A stretch of 64,000 nucleotides of DNA from Chitinophagaceae bacterium (lineage in GTDB: Bacteria; Bacteroidota; Bacteroidia; Chitinophagales; Chitinophagaceae), in assembly GCA_016786845.1 (NCBI GenBank), contig JAEUVB010000009.1, positions 1 to 64,000 on the forward strand, written 5' to 3'. Positions 58,557 through 64,000 of the stretch are shown here, one piece after another. The position numbers were made by a program, and so were the translations under genes. The notes beneath the pieces are model-generated. The model had not been told where the DNA came from. It was given only the letters and a program-made list of their open reading frames with translations, and did no database searches. Each line of letters opens with the position of its first letter. Positions within the stretch are counted from its first letter, which is position 1.

Positions 58557-61500
58557 TTACTTTTTCCATATAGTTTGACTGTAATTCAAGCCTTTGTCGT
58601 TGGAGACTTTGATCAAATACATTCCATCCGCAAGCCCTTCCAATGAAATACTGCTTTGGTTTTGACCGGCCTGCAATTGCATATCAACGGTACGGACAAT
58701 TCTGCCGGTTGCATCCATTACTTTCAAACGCGCCAAAGTAGATTGCGGGGTTTCAATATCTACGTGAAGTTCATGTTGAGCCGGATTAGGATATAGGGTC
58801 ACGATACTTTCATTGCCAAAATAGACATCTGCTATTTGACTATGGCTCAAATGCCCGTCAAGATCAAACTGCTGAAGTCGATAATAATTATGTCCATTAT
58901 TCGGAATCAAATCGGTAAACTGATAATTCAACGGTGTCGTACTATTTCCGTCTTTGCCCTGACTCGGAATGCCGGATGAAACCGGTTGGAAGGCTTTTCC
59001 GTCGCGACTACGCTCAACCACAAAATGACTATTGTTTTGCTCACTCGATGTGACCCATTCCAATACAGAAGTTTGTTCAACTTTGCGCGCGTTGAAACTT
59101 AAGAGATGAACCGGTAATGGAAAATTATTTGGATTTTGGGAATGGGCGTAGAAGTAAGAAAAACTACTGACCGGAAAACATACGGTCCAAACGGTCGTTG
59201 AAGGATCGTAACTACTGCTGATCAAACTATTCGGAATCGCTTCAGCGGTATGTCCGGGTGTGAAAATATCGCCATTGTCCACTTTGGTAATGGCCAAGTT
59301 CACGGCATTGCCCGGAGAAAGTGCTGTAGGGAGTGCCGGCCATATAGGTGAAGCGGATGCATTAAATTGTTGAAAATCATCATCGAGGAAATAGAGACAA
59401 ACCAATGCGCTGTCATTGTTGGTTGGCGTAATTTGATAATGACGATTGACATAAGGTTGACCATTATGAAATTGTGTAGATGCATCTATTTCCTGGCAAA
59501 TACTGATGGATCCCAAACTGGTTCCATCCGCAATATCGGTAATCGAAGCGACACGTTTGCAATCTGTTGAGGTCCTTAATGTATCAGAACTGCCATCTGT
59601 TAAAATAAAGGTATTGCAACCCACAGACCCCGGCGTTGAATAATTAAACTGGATGTCTTGACTGGCAATATAGTTCGTCATCGGAATCACGTTGATATCT
59701 GCTTCTGATGTATCTGTACAGGCAGGAATGGTATTCGAGACAAACACCATATACACTGTATCCACCGTCGAAATGGAATGTGGATTCGGATGTGGCACGG
59801 TACAGGCTGCATCTGCAAAATATAGGGTATCTGTTCCGATGGGAACCGTACTAAAAGGATTGATCAAGGAAGCAACATCAATACTAGCCGGTGCGCAGGC
59901 AAAAGCTGAATATAAAGAAGCATCAAAATCCGGTTTAGGATTCACGAATAATACCACAGAATCGGATGACGAACATCCGCCTGCAATGGTTACTTTTGAA
60001 AACACTACTGCTGAACCTGTATTAAAACTTCCGGGTGTTCCAATCAAAGATGACAAACCGGCATCATAATAATAATTCACAGTGGCCGAACCGTTTCCAT
60101 TGGCCACATTCGAACTGACTGAATTTAAGTCGAAGACTGCATTCCCTGTACTTGAAATTAATTCACATTCATACAGCGAATCCTGATTCACAATTGGGGA
60201 AGGTTTGATCTGAACGGTTACCGGAACACGACAATTGGAATCGGCACTACATGCCGCATAAAAAGTATAATTACCCGTCGTGTTCGTATTTGTTAGTCCA
60301 CTACCTAAAACAACAAAAGGATTAAAAGTTGAACTGCCCGATAAAGATGAACCACCGGAAGGTGTCGTAAACCATTTTGGAGAAGGATTGATAATATAGT
60401 TAATGGTGAGCTTTGCTGTCGTAGTTAATGTTTGAGAGTTAAGCGCAATATCCGATCCGCCTACCAAATCATCAAAGGTCTCCCAATAACCAATGTAGAA
60501 ATTTCCTCCGGCACCTAATGCGGAATACATATTGTTGAGTATAGTCGCAGATACGGGAGTCGTATAATCAAAATTGTAGACTGAGAAATTCAATGGGCTT
60601 CCTGCTACACCCGGTAAAAACGGAGTTGCCGGGCCGTTAGGAGCAGGTCCAAAAATATTAAATCTGGCTTCATCGCCATAGGTGCCTGTAGGTACCCCGT
60701 TCAAATTATCTATGGTCAGTGATCCACCGGTAATAACTGATCCCTGAGGAAGACCGGGTAAGACACCTGTCGCAAATAAACTTGCCGTTGCATCTGAAGT
60801 GCCATCCGGTGATACCGGTGTATTGACTAAAGTATTGACTACAAAGGTTTTAGAAATAGACTGACAACCTGAAGAAGTAAATCCACTAAATAAAGAAGGA
60901 CTTGTAAATTGACAAATACTATCCAAAGCCGGCACTACCACAGGCTTGTAATTCTTTAATGAATCGACAGCCGTATTGTTGGCTAAATTAATATCACTGA
61001 CTCCACTGATCGTCGCAGTAGCACTGATATTATAATTTCCGGAAGTCGAAAAGTCAATACCAGACACCACGGCATTCACACAGCCGCACGGAGCCATCGT
61101 ACCACTGTTCAATAAAACAGATGGTGTTTGAGGTGCACCCGGTCCGGTTACATTAAAATTAACTGTGGTATTATTTGTACCGAAATTGATGGTATGGGGT
61201 GATTTGTTACATACTTGTGCAGTAAGCGTGCTATTGGTCGAAGCACACACTGCATTAGGTTTTGTAATATTTAAAACTTGAATATCATTGAAAGCATTTG
61301 CGGGGGCAAAAGTTATGGTGCCGTCAAAAAAATATGCGGTACCTGAATTGCCTATATTTTGCCAACCAAAATATCCCACACGAGCCGATTGTCCGGGAAG
61401 GATATTATCGCCTACTAAGACATCGACGCCCCCATTTGTAAAAATATTGGGTGAAATGGCACCGCCTCTGCATGCGGTTCCCTTACTTCCTTGTAATGCA

Positions 61501-61892
61501 AATCGATATGTGGTATTAGGTGGTATCGTCAATCCGATACAGTTAAATGGTACGACTTGAGTAATGGTCGATGTAGTAATCGGTGCTATCGAAGTCGACA
61601 ACAGAGTCCATGTAGGTGCTGCTACGGTTGGGGCACCGCCCAGTGAACTTCCCGTATAGTATAGTGAATAGACATTATTCTCATACAGATTCGCCTGTAA
61701 ACATGTCATATTCGTAATGGTGATCGGAAAAAAATTGGTGTTTCTAACCGCAAAGGTAATATAGGTAAGTCCTGTACTAAACGTAGTCCCGACCAAGGGT
61801 GTATAATTTCCGGCAGTAACAGTTGTCTGTGCCTGGGTTGTTTCACACGCGAACACAATGAGAGACAACAATAGAGTAAACACTTTTTTCAT
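58557..61892 (-). CDS. Large T9SS-secreted protein (paralogue D)
   Basis: The start is set at the ATG at 61892 (MKKVFTLLLSLIVFACETTQAQ); the 16 codons upstream in frame contain His/Tyr and are not signal-like. About 1111 residues. Head (about 22-190): NTTYRFALQGSKG, PNIFTNGGVDVLVGDNILPGQ, homologous to the first module of paralogue C. No GEVED. Then the common plan: CARDB-like segment, Ig-like repeats with CRVPVTVQI, the VGCNTF block, FSYFYAHSQNP, EQNNSHFVVERSRDG, and a T9SS type A sorting domain (about 1036-1111, ending SQTIWKK where the others end SQTIRKN or similar). First gene of the set in transcription order; each paralogue probably has its own promoter since two have terminators. Confidence 0.85.
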   Translation of the reverse strand: MKKVFTLLLSLIVFACETTQAQTTVTAGNYTPLVGTTFSTGLTYITFAVRNTNFFPITITNMTCLQANLYENNVYSLYYTGSSLGGAPTVAAPTWTLLSTSIAPITTSTITQVVPFNCIGLTIPPNTTYRFALQGSKGTACRGGAISPNIFTNGGVDVLVGDNILPGQSARVGYFGWQNIGNSGTAYFFDGTITFAPANAFNDIQVLNITKPNAVCASTNSTLTAQVCNKSPHTINFGTNNTTVNFNVTGPGAPQTPSVLLNSGTMAPCGCVNAVVSGIDFSTSGNYNISATATISGVSDINLANNTAVDSLKNYKPVVVPALDSICQFTSPSLFSGFTSSGCQSISKTFVVNTLVNTPVSPDGTSDATASLFATGVLPGLPQGSVITGGSLTIDNLNGVPTGTYGDEARFNIFGPAPNGPATPFLPGVAGSPLNFSVYNFDYTTPVSATILNNMYSALGAGGNFYIGYWETFDDLVGGSDIALNSQTLTTTAKLTINYIINPSPKWFTTPSGGSSLSGSSTFNPFVVLGSGLTNTNTTGNYTFYAACSADSNCRVPVTVQIKPSPIVNQDSLYECELISSTGNAVFDLNSVSSNVANGNGSATVNYYYDAGLSSLIGTPGSFNTGSAVVFSKVTIAGGCSSSDSVVLFVNPKPDFDASLYSAFACAPASIDVASLINPFSTVPIGTDTLYFADAACTVPHPNPHSISTVDTVYMVFVSNTIPACTDTSEADINVIPMTNYIASQDIQFNYSTPGSVGCNTFILTDGSSDTLRTSTDCKRVASITDIADGTSLGSISICQEIDASTQFHNGQPYVNRHYQITPTNNDSALVCLYFLDDDFQQFNASASPIWPALPTALSPGNAVNLAITKVDNGDIFTPGHTAEAIPNSLISSSYDPSTTVWTVCFPVSSFSYFYAHSQNPNNFPLPVHLLSFNARKVEQTSVLEWVTSSEQNNSHFVVERSRDGKAFQPVSSGIPSQGKDGNSTTPLNYQFTDLIPNNGHNYYRLQQFDLDGHLSHSQIADVYFGNESIVTLYPNPAQHELHVDIETPQSTLARLKVMDATGRIVRTVDMQLQAGQNQSSISLEGLADGMYLIKVSNDKGLNYSQTIWKK

Positions 61893-62005
61893 ATCATAGG
61901 GTTTGTGGGTTAAATGTACATGAAAAATACGATAAAGCAAAAAATCTGATTTCTTAAACCGAAACCTGAAAAGACCTTCTACAACCTAATTTGAGTCGAC
62001 TATTT

Positions 62006-62773
62006 TTAGTTTCTGATCTGAAAAATGGCGTTCAAAATGAGTCCATGATTGTACTGAAAAACCTGTTGGTTATTAATTTCTCTTCCAAGCAGTATGGTTT
62101 GATTTAAATAGCCTGCTTCAAATTTGCAATGCTTATTCAAAGCATAGCCCATTTGTAAACTGATTCTATTTTGATCAAAAATATTTTCACCTACGTTTCG
62201 ACCAAAGCCAATAAAGATTTCATCAAACAAAAGCACATAAGGTATTCCGGTTTTTATGATCTTACCTTTCAATGGTAGTTGCATTTTACATTGATATCGG
62301 CCTCTATTCATGTATACATATTGATCTTCTTTATCGAGCGAGGCCTTGGAATAACGCCCTACCCATCTTTGTTCCAACATGAAGCGATGGGTCATTTCGA
62401 GTCGCATCAATTTATCCTGTATGGTCACCATTTGAAATATACGATGTTCGGAAAACGATTTACCCATGCTATTGATAGGAATATCTCCGTATGGAAATGT
62501 TTCTGCCCAGGCATAACCTAATCGGAGTTGTAATCCCGGCAAAGGGGTATTGAAGTTCAGTCCAATGCGCAATAAGCTTTGTTGCCAATTTGTAATCACA
62601 TTCTCCCTGCGCCATTGATATTCGGTATGTATCCCCCACTTCTGATTTAAATGGAGCGTGCTAAAAAGATTGTACCACCCGATATGATGTCTCGTATTCA
62701 CCCTTGGAGTTTGCGCCAATAAATCCATCATCATGAATAGCAGGATGACCGTGTGAATCAAACGTTTCGTCAT
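62006..62773 (-). CDS. DUF2490-family outer-membrane protein
   Basis: 255 residues. Signal peptide (about 1-20, ending LLAQ). The remainder consists of alternating strands with WYNLFSTLHLNQKWGIHTEYQWRR, LRLGYAWAETFPYG, EHRIFQMVTIQDK and LEMTHRFMLEQRWVGRY, which is the DUF2490 pattern and suggests a small outer-membrane barrel. The protein ends NAIFQIRN. Function of the family is unknown. Divergent from the small membrane protein gene, with about 70-130 bases between them. Confidence 0.82.
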   Translation of the reverse strand: MTKRLIHTVILLFMMMDLLAQTPRVNTRHHIGWYNLFSTLHLNQKWGIHTEYQWRRENVITNWQQSLLRIGLNFNTPLPGLQLRLGYAWAETFPYGDIPINSMGKSFSEHRIFQMVTIQDKLMRLEMTHRFMLEQRWVGRYSKASLDKEDQYVYMNRGRYQCKMQLPLKGKIIKTGIPYVLLFDEIFIGFGRNVGENIFDQNRISLQMGYALNKHCKFEAGYLNQTILLGREINNQQVFQYNHGLILNAIFQIRN

Positions 62774-62902
62774 ATTTGGGATTAAACGATCAGGATTTGG
62801 TGAACCGCGAATATAATCGAATATTCAACGCGAAAAAAAATCATGGGATCAGCGAATACCCGCTGGCTTCCATTAAACCATTTTTTTAACTACTTTAGCC
62901 GA

Positions 62903-63193
62903 ATGCTCGAAATCATTATTCTTTTCTTTCTGACAAAAAAGATTGGTGCAACCGCTATTCGCAAAGGTCTTAAACCCGGAATTTGGAAACTCTATACCGT
63001 TCTTGCTTGGTTTGGTGGTGAGATCATCGGCTTTGTGGTCGGACTGAATCTCTTTAAAGATAATCTGCTGATGTCTGTGCTGCTGGCTATCCCTTGCGCC
63101 GTCGGAGGCTACCATATCATAAAAAATACCCTTGAGAAAAAACCGGACTACATCAGCGATGATATCCACCAAATCGGAGATGATTTGGTGTAA
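62903..63193 (+). CDS. Small conserved membrane protein
   Basis: 96 residues from the preferred ATG at 62903 (MLEIIILFFLTKKIGATA); an in-frame ATG at 62843 would add 20 polar residues that do not look conserved. Two or three transmembrane helices (about 2-12, 29-48 and 54-72) with KGLKPGIWKLYTVLAWFGGEIIG between the first two, and an acidic tail. This pattern is recurrent in uncharacterised Bacteroidota proteins. It is followed after 35 bases by the glmU-like gene on the same strand, suggesting co-transcription. Confidence 0.65.
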   Translation: MLEIIILFFLTKKIGATAIRKGLKPGIWKLYTVLAWFGGEIIGFVVGLNLFKDNLLMSVLLAIPCAVGGYHIIKNTLEKKPDYISDDIHQIGDDLV

Positions 63194-63228
63194 CCCGGAA
63201 TGGAACAATATAAAATCAAAATAGTCAT

Positions 63229-64000
63229 ATGAACTTTATCCTTTTCGACGACGAAAGAATACATGCATTTCTTCCCCTTACCCATACCAGACCGGTGTGT
63301 GAAATCCGTTGTGGCATCATGACCATTCATGAAAAATGGGAAGCCCTACTAACCCTTCCTGTCAGCTATAAAACCCTCCCCCACCTCAATGAAAAATTTC
63401 CATTGACTATGGCTCAGGATAATGTGCTCATCAATGGGGCCCTTTTTCCAACCCGCGAAGCAGTGGATGCTGTACTCAGTTTAAAAATTGGAGAATGTTT
63501 GGTCTATGAAAATGGATTATTGGCCGTTCGACTTCGCGCTGAAGATATGCCTGCATTTAATATTCAGGATACATTGGTCAATTTCAAACCTGTCCAACTG
63601 AATACACCACCGATGATGTTGAATCATTTGTGGGATATTTTTAGTATGAACGATCAAGCGATCCGTGATGATTTTGCCCAACTGACCCGGGGCAAATCCT
63701 CACAACCGGTGTCTTCCACGAATCAGGTCATCGGAAATCAATTGTTTATTGAACCGGGCGCCAAAGTGGAATGTAGTATCATCAACACGGAAAGCGGACC
63801 GGTATATATTGGTCGTGATGCTGAAGTGATGGAGGGTTGTATCATACGCGGACCTTTCGCATTGGGTGCTCATGGGGTTTTAAAAATGGGCGCTAAAATT
63901 TATGGTGCAACGACGATAGGTGAAGGTTGCAAAGTTGGCGGTGAAGTCAATAATTCAGTATTTCTGTCCAATTCCAATAAGGCTCATGATGGCTTCATTG
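63229..64000 (+). CDS. Bacteroidota-type GlmU-like sugar nucleotidyltransferase (3' truncated)
   Basis: The frame opens at the ATG at 63229 and runs through the window end (257 codons visible, no stop). The N-terminus MNFILFDDERIHAFLPLTHT with RPVCEIRCGIMTIHEKWE carries the RPVxxxRxGIxTIxEKW motif of the alternative GlmU of Bacteroidota. After a helical region (LNHLWDIFSMN) a left-handed beta-helix begins (about 165 on: VIGNQLFIEPGAKVECSI, VYIGRDAEVMEGCIIRGP, KMGAKIYGATTIGEGCKVGG), the acyltransferase part. It would make UDP-GlcNAc from glucosamine 1-phosphate; the relatives are usually near 390 residues, so about one third is missing. Confidence 0.85.
   Translation, partial: MNFILFDDERIHAFLPLTHTRPVCEIRCGIMTIHEKWEALLTLPVSYKTLPHLNEKFPLTMAQDNVLINGALFPTREAVDAVLSLKIGECLVYENGLLAVRLRAEDMPAFNIQDTLVNFKPVQLNTPPMMLNHLWDIFSMNDQAIRDDFAQLTRGKSSQPVSSTNQVIGNQLFIEPGAKVECSIINTESGPVYIGRDAEVMEGCIIRGPFALGAHGVLKMGAKIYGATTIGEGCKVGGEVNNSVFLSNSNKAHDGFI

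Noticed and set aside
59692..60069. 125-codon + strand ORF
   Set aside because: Antisense to T9SS paralogue D in a Ser/Thr/Asn-rich region; no signal, motif or promoter.

Overview
The window is a chromosomal segment of a Bacteroidota bacterium, probably an uncultured relative of Chitinophagales/Saprospirales (lineage is inference). The evidence is: proteins ending in type IX secretion (T9SS) type A sorting domains; a SusC-like outer-membrane barrel family; DUF5686, DUF4199 and DUF2490 proteins; the Bacteroidota-type GlmU; promoter elements of the TAnnTTTG class; and the tuf-trnW-secE-nusG order. No prophage, CRISPR array, rRNA or transposase gene was seen.

Layout. 1-10.8 kb and 14.8-17.9 kb hold three giant secreted fibre-like proteins (the first is cut by the window start). 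They are built from collagen-like GXY stretches, a recurring 46-residue module, YadA-type 14-residue head repeats, a 15-residue aromatic-Gly repeat array and C-terminal chaperone/coiled-coil ends. Between them lie a TolB-propeller/amidohydrolase and a UPF0158 protein. 18-20.6 kb is an accessory, repeat-rich patch: an XRE regulator, a 21-bp minisatellite, a ~60-bp interspersed repeat with an inverted copy, an AT-rich lipoprotein gene, and four copies of a REP-like hairpin.

20.6-44.8 kb is mostly conserved genes: gyrB; a divergent PRPP synthetase with a coupled GNAT; ribBA; a DUF5686 barrel with an outer-membrane barrel receptor; a CotH-kinase T9SS protein; a tight minus-strand operon (BatA-like vWA, dihydroorotase-like, DUF4199, GT2); tuf, tRNA-Trp, secE and nusG; an SRPBCC/GyrI-like protein; dxs; an EI24 protein with a coupled RsmI-like methylase.

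45-62 kb holds a hypothetical protein and four large paralogous T9SS-secreted proteins on the minus strand. They share a long C-terminal half but carry different N-terminal heads. The window ends with DUF2490, a small membrane protein and the start of a Bacteroidota-type glmU.

The most unusual material is the fibre locus (regular module/spacer arithmetic, a ~40-unit 15-residue repeat, no recognisable outer-membrane anchor), the repeat patch at 18.7-20.6 kb in which a repeat appears to supply the start of a gene, and a dihydroorotase-like protein that has lost nearly all metal ligands.
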